From Klenkia taihuensis (GTDB lineage: Bacteria; Actinomycetota; Actinomycetes; Mycobacteriales; Geodermatophilaceae): DNA of 64,000 nucleotides. The notes below the pieces were generated by a model. That model was not told where the DNA came from. It saw only the letters and a program-made list of their open reading frames with translations, and ran no database searches. Shown piece after piece: positions 35,305-44,319 of the stretch; position 1 is the first letter of the stretch; each line of letters opens with the position of its first letter. The DNA lies in the NCBI RefSeq assembly GCF_900112525.1, contig NZ_FOMD01000007.1, forward strand, positions 1-64,000, in the 5' to 3' direction. Made by a program: the position numbers and the translations under genes.

Positions 35305-36896
35305 GCGGGTTCGACGTCGTCGTCGTCGGGGCCGGGTCGGCCGGCTGCGCGCTGGCCGCCCGGCTGACCGAGGACCCGTCGCTTCGGGTGCTGCTGCTGG
35401 AGGCCGGCGGCTCCGACCGGGTGCTCGAGGTGCAGATCCCCGCCGCGCTCTACAAGACCTTCCGCACCCGCCGCGACTGGAACTACAGCACCGAGCCGCA
35501 GCCGGCCGCAGCCCAGCGGCGGGTGTTCTGGCCGCGCGGCAAGATGCTCGGCGGCTGCAGCTCCAACAACGCGATGATCTACATCCGCGGTGCCGCCGCC
35601 GACTACGACGAGTGGGCGCAGCTCACCGGCGACCCGGGCTGGTCCTACGACTCCGTCCTCCCGCTGTTCCGGCGGATGGAGGACAACGCCCGCGGCGCCG
35701 ACGCCTTCCACGGCACCGGCGGCCCGCTGCGGGTCGAGGACCTGCGCTCCCCGCACCCGTGGAGCCGAGCGGTCGTGGAGTCCGCGGTCGCCGCGGGGTA
35801 CCCGCGCAACGACGACTTCAACGGCGCCCGGCAGGAGGGCGCCGGGCTCTACCAGGTCACCCAGCGCCGCGGCCGGCGCTGGTCGGCCGCCGACGCCTAC
35901 CTGCACCCCGCCGAGGGCCGGCCCAACCTCACGGTGCGCACCGGCTCGCACGTCACCCGGGTGCTGCTGGACGGCGACCGGGCCACCGGCATCGAGTACG
36001 TCACCGACGGCCGGCTCGAGCAGGTGCACGCCGACCAGGTGGTGCTGGCCGCGGGCGCGATCGGCAGCCCGCAGATCCTGCAGCTGTCCGGCATCGGACC
36101 GGCCGACCACCTGCGCTCGGTCGGCGTCGACGTCGCCCACGACCTGCCCGGCGTCGGCGAGGGCCTGCAGGACCACCCGCTGGTGCCCACCATCTGGCAC
36201 GTCCGCAGCGGGAGGTCGCTGTTCCGCGGGGAGTCCCCCGCGGGCTACGCGCAGTGGTTCGGCGCCCGGCGCGGGCCGCTGACCTCCAACCTGGCCGAGG
36301 CCGGCCTGTTCACCCGCTCCGACGACGCGCTCGCCGAGCCCGACCTGCAGTTCCACTTCCTGCCGGTGAAGTACTGGCAGCAGGCCCGGGTCGACCCCGA
36401 CGTCGACGCCTTCACCGCCTGCACGGTGCTGGTGCGGGTGCAGTCGCGCGGGTCGGTGCGGCTGCGCTCGGCCGACCCCACCTGGGCCCCGGCGATCGAC
36501 GCCGGCTACCTCACCGACGACCGCGACCTCGAGGCGCTGGTGACCGGTGTCGAGAAGGCCCGGGACATCGCCGCGGTCGGCCCGCTGGCGGGGGTGCTGG
36601 CCGAGGAGTGGTCGCCCGGCGGCACGGTCTCGACCCGGGAGGGCCTGCGGCAGGCGGTGCGCGACACCCTGGAGTCGCTGTACCACCCGGTGTCCTCCTG
36701 CCGGATGGGCACCGACGACCTCGCGGTGGTCGACCCGCAGCTGCGCGTGCACGGCGTCGAGGGGCTGCGCGTCGTCGACGCCTCGGTGATGCCGACGCTG
36801 GTCCGCGGCAACACCAACGCCCCGACGATGATGATCGCCGAGCGCGCGTCGGACATCGTCCGCGCCGAGCTGGGCGCGGTCGCCGTCCCGGCCTAG
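35301..36896 (+). CDS. GMC family FAD oxidoreductase, choline-dehydrogenase-like
   Basis: This 531-residue flavoprotein has the FAD-binding GAGSAGC at the N-terminus and the GMC signatures [19 protein letters not shown] and [15 protein letters not shown]. The catalytic His is in [10 protein letters not shown] and the Asn in [13 protein letters not shown]. It oxidises a primary alcohol. The GTG start overlaps the ALDH stop. The stop overlaps the stop of the convergent LysR gene. A choline-to-betaine pathway is possible but the substrate is not certain. Confidence 0.94.
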   Translation: MSGFDVVVVGAGSAGCALAARLTEDPSLRVLLLEAGGSDRVLEVQIPAALYKTFRTRRDWNYSTEPQPAAAQRRVFWPRGKMLGGCSSNNAMIYIRGAAADYDEWAQLTGDPGWSYDSVLPLFRRMEDNARGADAFHGTGGPLRVEDLRSPHPWSRAVVESAVAAGYPRNDDFNGARQEGAGLYQVTQRRGRRWSAADAYLHPAEGRPNLTVRTGSHVTRVLLDGDRATGIEYVTDGRLEQVHADQVVLAAGAIGSPQILQLSGIGPADHLRSVGVDVAHDLPGVGEGLQDHPLVPTIWHVRSGRSLFRGESPAGYAQWFGARRGPLTSNLAEAGLFTRSDDALAEPDLQFHFLPVKYWQQARVDPDVDAFTACTVLVRVQSRGSVRLRSADPTWAPAIDAGYLTDDRDLEALVTGVEKARDIAAVGPLAGVLAEEWSPGGTVSTREGLRQAVRDTLESLYHPVSSCRMGTDDLAVVDPQLRVHGVEGLRVVDASVMPTLVRGNTNAPTMMIAERASDIVRAELGAVAVPA

Positions 36897-37732
36897 AGTC
36901 GCAGCGCCGTCCCCACCAGGTCGGCGACCGGCCGGGAGCGGCTGTGCGGCGGCCAGGCGATGACCGTGGTGACGCGGGCGGCGTCGCGGACCGGCACGGT
37001 CACCACGCCCTCCGGCAGCTGGGGGCGGACCGACTCCGGGAGCACGGTGTACGTGCGGCCCAGCTGGACCAGCTGCAGCAGCTGGGCGTGGTCGCGCACC
37101 TCGGGCCCCGGGCCGTCGGGGCGCCCGCCGGGCCCGGTCCACCGCGGGGCCGGCAGCCCGGGCAGGTCGTCGAGGTCGGCCAGGGACACGGCGGTCCGGC
37201 CGGTCAACGCGTGCCCGGCGGGCAGGACGGCGACCTGCCCCTCGGTGCCCAGCTCCTCGGCGTCCAGGCCGGCGGTGGTGTCGAAGGGCAGGTGCAGCAG
37301 GGCAACGTCGGCCCGCCCGTCGCGCAGCACCGGGCCCTGCTCGCCGACGGCGCACAGCAGCACCTCCACCGGCACCGCACCGAGCTCGGCCGCATAGGCG
37401 TCCAGCAGCTTGGCCAGCAGCTCGGCCGACGCCCCCGCTTTGACGGCCAGCACCAGAACCGGTCGGTCGGCGGCGCCGGCCCGGCGGGTGCGGCGCTCGG
37501 CGGCCTCGACCGCGGCCAGCGCCGCCCGGCCCTCGGCCAGCAGCACCTCCCCCGCCGGGGTGAGCGCGACCGACCGGCTGGAGCGGGTGAGCAGCGGGGT
37601 GCCCAGCCGCCGCTCGAGCTGGGCGACCGCGCGCGACAGCGGGGGCTGCGCCATGCCCAACCGCTGCGCGGCGCGGCCGAAGTGCAGCTCCTCAGCGACC
37701 GCCACGAAGTAGCGCAGCTCCCGGGTCTCCAC
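36893..37732 (-). CDS. LysR family transcriptional regulator
   Basis: This 279-residue protein has an N-terminal winged helix (LRYFVAVAEELHFGRAAQRL, then QPPLSRAVAQLERRLGTPL) and a periplasmic-binding-like effector domain. GTG at 37732 was chosen to match the usual LysR start just before the helix. It diverges from an SDR gene with an inverted repeat between them, so it probably activates or represses that gene and itself. The convergent GMC operon could also be a target. Confidence 0.93.
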   Translation of the reverse strand: METRELRYFVAVAEELHFGRAAQRLGMAQPPLSRAVAQLERRLGTPLLTRSSRSVALTPAGEVLLAEGRAALAAVEAAERRTRRAGAADRPVLVLAVKAGASAELLAKLLDAYAAELGAVPVEVLLCAVGEQGPVLRDGRADVALLHLPFDTTAGLDAEELGTEGQVAVLPAGHALTGRTAVSLADLDDLPGLPAPRWTGPGGRPDGPGPEVRDHAQLLQLVQLGRTYTVLPESVRPQLPEGVVTVPVRDAARVTTVIAWPPHSRSRPVADLVGTALRL

Positions 37733-37755
37733 GCCGCCCGACGCTACGCCGGCGT

Positions 37756-37774
37756 CGATACCCCGGAGGTATCG
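37756..37774. promoter_or_regulatory. LysR-type binding site
   Basis: CGATACCCCGGAGGTATCG is a 7+5+7 perfect inverted repeat containing a T-N11-A LysR box. It lies between the divergent LysR start (37732) and SDR start (37831). Confidence 0.7.
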
Positions 37775-37830
37775 CCGGGCACCCGATCGGTCTTGGCCCT
37801 CGGCCGCCACCAGGGACGACGCTGACGGGC

Positions 37831-38547
37831 ATGACGACGACGGCGCTGGTGACGGGCGCGAACAAGGGCATCGGGTACGAGATCGCGGCCGGGCTGGGCC
37901 GGCTGGGCTGGGCGGTGGGCGTGGGCGCCCGCGACGACGCGCGGCGGGAGGAGGCCGTGGCCCGGCTGCGGGCCGACGGCGTGGACGCCTTCGGGGTCGC
38001 CCTGGACGTGACCGACGACGCGAGCGTCGCCGCGGCGGCCGCGCTGCTGGAGGAGCGCGGCGGGCTCGACGTGCTGGTCAACAACGCCGGGGTCACCGGC
38101 GGCGGCGAGCAGCTGCCGAGCAGGGTCGACATGGACGCCGTCCGCGCCGCGGTGGAGGTCAACGTCTGGGGCGTGATCCGGCTGACCAACGCGGTGCTGC
38201 CGCTGCTGCGCCGCTCGCCGTCCCCGCGGATCGTCAACGTGTCCAGCGGGGTGGGGTCGCTGACCCGCCAGGCCGCGGACGACGGCAGCACCGGCCCGCT
38301 CTCGGCGGCGTACTCGCCGTCCAAGACCTACCTCAACGCGGTCACCCTGCAGTACGCGAAGGAGCTGAAGGACACGCCGATCCTGGTCAACATGATGTGC
38401 CCGGGGTTCGTGGCCACCGACCTCAACGGCCACCGCGGCACCCGCACCCCGGCCGAGGGGGCGCAGAGCGCGATCCGGCTGGCGACGCTGCCCGACGGCG
38501 GACCCACCGGCACCTACTCCGACGACGACGGCCCCGTGCCCTGGTGA
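37831..38547 (+). CDS. SDR family oxidoreductase, carbonyl-reductase-like
   Basis: This 238-residue SDR has TGANKGIGYE at the N-terminus, NNAGV and the catalytic pair YSPSK. The NKGIG form and the short length are typical of carbonyl-reductase-like SDRs that act on quinones or ketones. It is divergent from, and probably regulated by, the LysR protein. The product is soluble. The substrate is unknown. Confidence 0.9.
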   Translation: MTTTALVTGANKGIGYEIAAGLGRLGWAVGVGARDDARREEAVARLRADGVDAFGVALDVTDDASVAAAAALLEERGGLDVLVNNAGVTGGGEQLPSRVDMDAVRAAVEVNVWGVIRLTNAVLPLLRRSPSPRIVNVSSGVGSLTRQAADDGSTGPLSAAYSPSKTYLNAVTLQYAKELKDTPILVNMMCPGFVATDLNGHRGTRTPAEGAQSAIRLATLPDGGPTGTYSDDDGPVPW

Positions 38548-38608
38548 CCGGGCGGGACGGGGCCGGCACAGGCAGAGTGGGCACTCCCCGACCCCGTGGA
38601 GGCTCCCC

Positions 38609-38821
38609 GTGTGGCTGTTCCTGACCCGTCGCCTGCGCATGTGGCTGCTGCTGAGCGTCGGCGCACCGCTGCTGGCCAAGCTGCTCCAGCGGGTCGGTGA
38701 CTCCCTCGAGCGGCGCACCGGCCGGACCACCCTGACCAAGGCCCTGCGCCAGGGCGGTCAGTTCATCGACTCCCGCCGCCGCGGCGCCCGCCGGGAGGCC
38801 CGCCGCGCCGGCCGGCGCTGA
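38609..38821 (+). CDS. Small basic protein with one hydrophobic helix
   Basis: This 70-residue protein has a hydrophobic N-terminal helix (RMWLLLSVGAPLLAKLLQRV) and a highly basic C-terminus (SRRRGARREARRAGRR). The GTG start follows GTGGAGG by about 6 nt. No family is recognised; it may be a membrane-associated protein. Its stop lies one base from the end of the convergent MFS gene. Confidence 0.65.
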   Translation: MWLFLTRRLRMWLLLSVGAPLLAKLLQRVGDSLERRTGRTTLTKALRQGGQFIDSRRRGARREARRAGRR

Positions 38822-38822
38822 G

Positions 38823-40124
38823 TCACCCCTGCACGACCGCGTCGGTCGCGGCCGCCTCCTGCACCGCGGGGGCGGCCGCCGGCCGGCCCCTCCGGATCGC
38901 GACCGAGAGACCGGCGGCCACCAGGCACAGCAGCGCGGCGCCGTACCAGGCGCCGTCGTAGCTGCCGGTGACGTCGCGGACCACCCCGGCGGAGTACGCC
39001 GCGGCCGCCGAGCCCAGCTGGTGGCTGGCGAACACCCAGCCGAAGACCACCGGCGCCCGGGCCCCGAAGTGCTGCCGGCACAGCGCCAGCGTGGGCGGCA
39101 CGGTGGCCACCCAGTCCAGGCCGTAGAAGACGATGAACGCGATCATCGAGGCCTGCAGGTCCGACCCGAACAGCGGCGGCAGCAGGAACAGCGACAGCCC
39201 GCGCAGCGAGTAGTAGGCCAGCAGCAGCAACCGGGGGTCGACCCGGTCGGTGAGCCACCCCGAGGCGATCGTGCCGGCGATGTCGAACAGCCCGACCAGC
39301 GCCAGCAGCGACGCCGCGGTGGTCACCGGCATGCCGTGGTCGTGCGCGGCCGGGATGAAGTGCGGCTGCACCAGCCCGTTGGTGGTCGCCCCGCAGATGG
39401 CGAACCCGGCCGCCAGCAGCCAGAACACCCGGGTGCGGGCGGCCAGCGCCAGCCCGGCCAGCGCGGTGCGCGCGGCGTTGCCGGTGGTGCGCGGCGGCTC
39501 GTCGTCCGCCGTCCCGCCGTAGGGCACCGCACCGAGGTCGCTGGGCCGGTCGCGCAGCCACCAGGCCACCAGCGGGACGACGGCGAGCGCGGCGGCCGTC
39601 GTGCCCAGCGCCGCCGGGCGCCAGCCGTGGGCGGCCGAGACCGTGGCGACCACCGGCAGGAAGACCAGCTGCCCGGCCGCCCCGCCGGCGGTGAGCACCC
39701 CGGAGACCAGGCCGCGGCGGGCGACGAACCACCGGCCGGTCACCGTGGCCACCAGCGACATCGCCATGGACCCGGTGCCGAGGCCGACGAGCAGGCCCCA
39801 GCACAGGACGAGCTGCCACGGCGCGGTCATGAACACGGTCAGGCCCGACCCGACGGCGACGACCAGCAGCGCGGCCACGACCACCCGGCGGATGCCGAAG
39901 CGCTCCATCAGGGCGGCGGCGAACGGGGCGGTGAGGCCGTAGAGGGCCATGTTCAGCCCGACGGCGGCGGAGATGGTCGAGGTGGACCAGCCGAACTCGG
40001 CCTGCAGCGGCTCGATGAGCACCCCGGGCACGGCCCGGAACGCCGCGGCTCCGACGAGGGCCAGGAAGGTCACCGCGGCGACCCACCAGGCGGGGTGCAC
40101 CCGGCGTCGGGTCGCGGTGGTCAC
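38823..40124 (-). CDS. MFS transporter, monocarboxylate-type
   Basis: This 433-residue, 12-helix transporter resembles the monocarboxylate/oxalate-formate MFS group: FGWSTSTISAAVGLNMALYG, the loop MERFGIRRVV, and GWLTDRVDPRLLL in the second half. It could import or export a small organic acid. The GTG start at 40124 follows minus-strand GATGCT by 6 nt. A second MFS gene lies 27 nt upstream in the same direction, but the two may have separate promoters. Confidence 0.9.
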   Translation of the reverse strand: MTTATRRRVHPAWWVAAVTFLALVGAAAFRAVPGVLIEPLQAEFGWSTSTISAAVGLNMALYGLTAPFAAALMERFGIRRVVVAALLVVAVGSGLTVFMTAPWQLVLCWGLLVGLGTGSMAMSLVATVTGRWFVARRGLVSGVLTAGGAAGQLVFLPVVATVSAAHGWRPAALGTTAAALAVVPLVAWWLRDRPSDLGAVPYGGTADDEPPRTTGNAARTALAGLALAARTRVFWLLAAGFAICGATTNGLVQPHFIPAAHDHGMPVTTAASLLALVGLFDIAGTIASGWLTDRVDPRLLLLAYYSLRGLSLFLLPPLFGSDLQASMIAFIVFYGLDWVATVPPTLALCRQHFGARAPVVFGWVFASHQLGSAAAAYSAGVVRDVTGSYDGAWYGAALLCLVAAGLSVAIRRGRPAAAPAVQEAAATDAVVQG

Positions 40125-40130
40125 CGCGGG

Positions 40131-40136
40131 AGCATC
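40131..40136 (-). promoter_or_regulatory. -10 element of MFS gene (leaderless)
   Basis: Minus-strand GATGCT lies 6 nt before the GTG at 40124, with no Shine-Dalgarno. It sits in the 27-nt gap between the two MFS genes. Confidence 0.35.
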
Positions 40137-40151
40137 CCCGCCCGGCAGGCC

Positions 40152-41648
40152 TCAGTCCAGCGCGGCGTGCCCGTGGTGCTCGGCGGGACGCTGCTCGGCG
40201 CGGTCGGCCCTGCGGTCGCGCAGCCAGTCCGGGATCGCGATCACCAGCGCGCCGAGGGCACCCAGCACCGCGACGCCCAGCGCGACGCCGGCGGCGGTCG
40301 AGTAGTCCTGGCCGCTCGCGCCCAGCACGACGTAGAAGAGCCCGGGCAGGACGGCGGAGCCCAGCGCCGCACCGAAGCGCTGCGTGGTCTGCAGCCCGCC
40401 GCCGGCCGCCCCGGCCATCCGCACCGGCACGTCGCGCAGGGTCAGCGTGATGTTGGGGCTGATGACGAACCCGCCGCCCAGGCCCGCGAGGAACAGCGCC
40501 GGCAGCACCGCCCAGGTCAGGGTGCCCGGGTCGAGGGTGTAGACGAGGAACGCGGTCAGCAGCAGCCCGGCCGAGACCACCGACAGGCCGACCACGGTGA
40601 GCAGGCGGCCGACCCGGCTGACCAGCCGGCCGGCGACCGCCGCCGACCCGGCCGCGCCGATCGCGAAGGGCACCACCGACAGGCCCGAGTGCAGCGGGGT
40701 CCAGCCCAGCCCGGTCTGGAAGTACAGCGCGAAGACCAGCCAGATGCCGCTGAACCCGATGAAGTACACGGTGCCGACGGCGACGCCGGCGGCGTAGCCC
40801 CGCGTCTGCGTGAGCAGGCGGACGTCGAACACCGGCTCCCGGCCGCGGGACACCACCCGGCGCTCCCAGCGCACGAACGCCGCGATGACCGCCGCGCCGA
40901 CCAGGAACAGCCACCACAGCCGGCGCAGCCCGCCGGACTCGGCCTGCACCAGCGGCAGCAGCACCAGCACCGCGCCCAGCGCGAGCAGCAGGGTCCCGAC
41001 GACGTCGATGTCGGTGTTCGTCCCCGAGGGCCGGCCCTTCGGCAGCAGCCGGGCGGCCAGCACCAGGGCGACGACGCCGATGGGCACGTTGACGAAGAAG
41101 ATGGTCCGCCAGCCCAGGTCCTCCCCGAACAGGCCGATGAGCAGCCCGCCGACCACCGGTCCGGTCGCGGTGGACAGGCCCACGGTGGCGCCGAACAGGC
41201 CGAACGCCCTGCCCCGCTCGGCGCCGCGGAACAGCTGCTGGATCAGCGCGGAGTTCTGCGGGGCGAGGAACCCGGCGGCGACCCCCTGCAGCAACCGGGC
41301 GGCGACCAGCAGCTCGATCGTCGGCGCCGCGCCGGCCAGGGCGCTGGTGAGCACGAAGGCGGCCAGCGCGACCAGGAAGATCCGCCGCCGGCCGAAGGCG
41401 TCGCCGAGCCGTCCGGCCGGGACGAGCACCAGGCCGAAAGTGAGCGCGTAGCCCGACACCACCCACTGCACGCCCGCCGCGGTGGTGCCCAGCGCGTCGC
41501 GCATCGAGGGCAGCGCGACCGACACGATGCTCACGTCGAGCAGGGTCATGAACCCGGCCACCAGGTTGACCGACAGCGCCCGCCAGCGGCGTGGGTCGGG
41601 CTCGTAGTCGTCCTGGGTCGACGCAGGTCGGCGGTCGGTCGAGGTCAC
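40152..41648 (-). CDS. MFS drug transporter, DHA2 (EmrB/QacA) family
   Basis: This 498-residue protein with 14 predicted helices has DHA2 markers: VSIVSVALPSMRDALG in helix 1, the loop GRLGDAFGRRRIF and WRTIFFVNVPIGVVAL. It should export hydrophobic or cationic compounds by proton antiport. The start is GTG at 41648, next to an 11-bp palindrome AGGACCGTCCT (41651-41661) that could be an operator. The C-terminal tail is His/Arg-rich. Confidence 0.92.
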   Translation of the reverse strand: MTSTDRRPASTQDDYEPDPRRWRALSVNLVAGFMTLLDVSIVSVALPSMRDALGTTAAGVQWVVSGYALTFGLVLVPAGRLGDAFGRRRIFLVALAAFVLTSALAGAAPTIELLVAARLLQGVAAGFLAPQNSALIQQLFRGAERGRAFGLFGATVGLSTATGPVVGGLLIGLFGEDLGWRTIFFVNVPIGVVALVLAARLLPKGRPSGTNTDIDVVGTLLLALGAVLVLLPLVQAESGGLRRLWWLFLVGAAVIAAFVRWERRVVSRGREPVFDVRLLTQTRGYAAGVAVGTVYFIGFSGIWLVFALYFQTGLGWTPLHSGLSVVPFAIGAAGSAAVAGRLVSRVGRLLTVVGLSVVSAGLLLTAFLVYTLDPGTLTWAVLPALFLAGLGGGFVISPNITLTLRDVPVRMAGAAGGGLQTTQRFGAALGSAVLPGLFYVVLGASGQDYSTAAGVALGVAVLGALGALVIAIPDWLRDRRADRAEQRPAEHHGHAALD

Positions 41649-41925
41649 GGAGGACCGTCCTACCCGACGGGGCCCCGGTCACTCCCCGCCGCGCCGGTGT
41701 GACCACCGACTCCCCGGTGCGGCGGCCGGGCGGCGGCCGGTGCGTGGCAGAGTGGGTCCTACCGGCGCCGCCCCCCGCTCGTCCTGGAGCGGGTGGAGCC
41801 GACGTCGGCGCAGAGGCAGCGCCACCTTGGCGCGCCGGCGACCCGACGTCCGACCGGACGGTGCGGCTCGAGGACGAGCCCCGCCCTGGCGATCGACGGT
41901 GGCCACCTTCCCGGTGAGGACACCC
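41649..41925. other. Divergent gap with long leader of the helicase gene
   Basis: These 277 bases separate the DHA2 gene from the DEAD-box helicase and contain no convincing gene. There is the palindrome AGGACCGTCCT at 41651 and a 7-bp hairpin (CCCGCTC at 41774-41780 with GAGCGGG at 41787-41793). Cold-shock helicase genes often have structured leaders, so this may be one. Confidence 0.4.
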
Positions 41926-43653
41926 GTGACTCAGAACTCCCCCGACACCACCCCCGAGGCGCACGGCGCGCGCCCGCGCCGCCGCGCCACCAGCCCGGCC
42001 GGCCCCGGCGGCGAACGGCAGGCCCCCGCCTTCCGCGCCGCGGGCACCCCGCAGGCCACCGCCCGCCCCGAGTCCCGGCCCGGGTCCGCCCGGCCGGACA
42101 GCGGCCAGCACGAGGGCGGGTCCGGCGAGGGCCGTCGCCGTCGCCGCGGTGGCCGCGGCCGGGGCAACGGCCCCCGCCCGGAGCAGGCCGGCACGCCGGT
42201 CGCCGAGACCGCGCCCGCGCCGGCCCCCGTCGTCCCGCAGCAGGCGCCGGCCACCGTGCTGCCCACCGACACCACGTTCGCCGAGCTCGGCGTCCCCGCC
42301 CCGCTGGTCGAGGCGCTGACCGCCTCGGGCATCACCGCGCCGTTCCCGATCCAGGTCGCGACGCTGCCCGACACCCTCGCCGGCACCGACGTGCTGGGCC
42401 GGGGCCGCACCGGCTCGGGCAAGACGCTGGCGTTCTCCCTCCCCCTGGTCGCCAGGCTGGCCGCCTCGACGGCCGCGCGGCAGCCCCGCAAGCCGCGCAG
42501 CCTGGTGCTGGTCCCGACCCGCGAGCTGGCCAACCAGGTCGCCGCCGTCGTCACCCCGCTGGCCACCGCCGTGGGGCTGAAGGTCACCGTCGTCTTCGGC
42601 GGGGTGGGCCAGAACCCGCAGGTGCAGGCGCTGGCCGCCGGCGTCGACGTGCTCATCGCCTGCCCCGGCCGGCTCGAGGACCTCATCGGCCAGGGCCACT
42701 GCGACCTGTCCGCGGTGGAGATCACCATCCTCGACGAGGCCGACCACATGGCCGACCTGGGCTTCCTGCCCGGTGTCAAGCGGCTGATGGACCGCACCCC
42801 GAAGGTCGGCCAGCGGCTGCTGTTCTCCGCGACACTGGACAACGGCGTCGACGTCCTGGTCCAGCGCTACCTGGACCGGCCCACCACGCACTCGGTCGAC
42901 CCCGCCGTCGCGCCGGTGTCGACGATGACCCACCACGTGTTCCGGGTGGAGGCCGCCGACAAGCCGCAGGTGGTCAAGGAGCTGGCCTCCGGGCTGGACC
43001 GGGTGGTGCTGTTCACCCGCACCAAGCACCAGGCCAAGAAGCTGGCCAAGCAGCTCACCGCCGCCGGCGTCCCCGCCGTGGACCTGCACGGCAACCTCAG
43101 CCAGAACGCCCGCGAGCGCAACCTCGAGGCCTTCACCACCGGCTCCACCCGGGTGCTGTGCGCGACCGACATCGCCGCCCGCGGCATCCACGTCGACGAC
43201 GTCGCGATCGTGGTGCACGTCGACCCGCCGGCCGAGCACAAGGCCTACCTGCACCGCTCGGGCCGCACCGCCCGTGCCGGGGCCGGGGGCACCGTCGTCA
43301 CCGTCGCCACCCCGGACCAGGCCGGCGAGGTCCGGCTGCTGGCCCGCCAGGCCGGCATCACCCCCGAGGTCACCGCGGTGCGCCCCGGCGCGCCGCAGAT
43401 CGCCGCGCTGACCGGCCCGCCGGCGCCCTACGTGGAGCCCGCCCCGGTCGCCCCGCCGCAGCCCCAGGGCACCGGCGGCGGTCGTCGCCGCAGCGGTGGC
43501 GGCGGCGGTCGCGGCGCGACCGGCGGCGCCGGCGGCCGGACGTCGTCCTCCGGTGGTGCCGGGCGGTCCTCCGGGCCGGCCCGCACCCGGGCCGAGCTCG
43601 CCGCCCGCGCCGGGCAGCAGCCCGCCCGCCCGCGGCGCAGCACCGGTCGCTGA
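41926..43653 (+). CDS. DEAD-box RNA helicase
   Basis: This 575-residue helicase has a disordered Arg/Gly/Pro-rich N-terminus (about 120 residues) and the RecA-like core: Q-motif FPIQ, Walker A GRTGSGKT, PTRELA, DEAD in ILDEADH, SAT in LLFSATL and HRSGRTARAG. The C-terminal RG-rich tail (GGRRRSGGGGGRG) should bind RNA. It unwinds RNA, probably in ribosome assembly or cold response. The GTG start at 41926 is preceded by GTGAGGA. A GTG 27 nt upstream is possible but lacks a Shine-Dalgarno. Confidence 0.95.
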   Translation: MTQNSPDTTPEAHGARPRRRATSPAGPGGERQAPAFRAAGTPQATARPESRPGSARPDSGQHEGGSGEGRRRRRGGRGRGNGPRPEQAGTPVAETAPAPAPVVPQQAPATVLPTDTTFAELGVPAPLVEALTASGITAPFPIQVATLPDTLAGTDVLGRGRTGSGKTLAFSLPLVARLAASTAARQPRKPRSLVLVPTRELANQVAAVVTPLATAVGLKVTVVFGGVGQNPQVQALAAGVDVLIACPGRLEDLIGQGHCDLSAVEITILDEADHMADLGFLPGVKRLMDRTPKVGQRLLFSATLDNGVDVLVQRYLDRPTTHSVDPAVAPVSTMTHHVFRVEAADKPQVVKELASGLDRVVLFTRTKHQAKKLAKQLTAAGVPAVDLHGNLSQNARERNLEAFTTGSTRVLCATDIAARGIHVDDVAIVVHVDPPAEHKAYLHRSGRTARAGAGGTVVTVATPDQAGEVRLLARQAGITPEVTAVRPGAPQIAALTGPPAPYVEPAPVAPPQPQGTGGGRRRSGGGGGRGATGGAGGRTSSSGGAGRSSGPARTRAELAARAGQQPARPRRSTGR

Positions 43654-43661
43654 TCCACCCG

Positions 43662-43693
43662 CCGCCGGGGGGCCCGCACGGGCCCCCGGGCGG
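43662..43693 (+). terminator. Terminator after helicase gene
   Basis: A 14-bp stem with one mismatch and a 4-nt loop (arms 43662-43675 and 43680-43693) lies just after the stop of the helicase gene. Confidence 0.7.
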
Positions 43694-43750
43694 ACGGGAG
43701 CGGTCTGGGGGAGGATCAGGTCCCCCCACCCGCACGACGATCGAGGTCCC

Positions 43751-44188
43751 ATGCGCCTGCCCATCACCGCCGCCGAGATCGCGCCGCGTCTGGCCACCGG
43801 CGCGTTCATCCTGAACTCCGGGCTGGGCAAGCGGCACGCCGACGAGGCCACCGCCGCCGGCCTGCACGGGTTCGCCTCCGGCGCCTACCCGTTCCTGCAG
43901 AAGAGCTCCCCCACGGCGTTCGCGAAGAACCTGTCCACCGCGGAGATCGCCATCGGCGTGGCCCTGCTGACGCCGTTCGTGCCCACCGCCGTCGCCGGCG
44001 CCGCGCTCACCGGCTTCGCCGGCGGGCTGCTCGGGCTCTACCTGCGCACCCCGGGCCTGACCAAGCCCGGCAAGTCCGTCGCCCCCACCCAGGACGGCCT
44101 GCCGGTGTCCAAGGACGTGTGGATGCTGGGCATCGGACTGGGCCTGCTGACCCAGGCCGCGGCCGCCCGTCGCGCCCGCAAGGGCTGA
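43751..44188 (+). CDS. DoxX-like membrane protein
   Basis: This 145-residue protein has three or four hydrophobic helices. An N-terminal ITAAEIAPRLATGAFILNSG segment resembles DoxX/DoxX-like proteins, though the match is not strong. ATG start with GAGGT nearby. It sits alone between two terminators. Function unknown. Confidence 0.7.
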   Translation: MRLPITAAEIAPRLATGAFILNSGLGKRHADEATAAGLHGFASGAYPFLQKSSPTAFAKNLSTAEIAIGVALLTPFVPTAVAGAALTGFAGGLLGLYLRTPGLTKPGKSVAPTQDGLPVSKDVWMLGIGLGLLTQAAAARRARKG

Positions 44189-44194
44189 CCTCCC

Positions 44195-44230
44195 CCACCC
44201 AGGGCTGGCGCGCTCCGCCGCCCTGGGTGG
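44195..44230 (+). terminator. Terminator after DoxX-like gene
   Basis: A perfect 11-bp stem pairs CCACCCAGGGC (44195-44205) with GCCCTGGGTGG (44220-44230) across a 14-nt loop, immediately after the stop. Confidence 0.75.
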
Positions 44231-44319
44231 AGGCTGTGGGCGACGTCGCACCGGCACCCGACGCGCAGCCGGTGGCCAGCCCGACTGGAGGACGGCGTCC
44301 GTGGGACGATGAAGACATC

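Noticed and set aside
38758-43851. Very long (1697-codon) minus-strand open frame across two MFS genes and the helicase
   Set aside because: It crosses three real genes in a different frame from each and shows only repetitive Arg/Gly/Pro sequence. It is a GC artefact.
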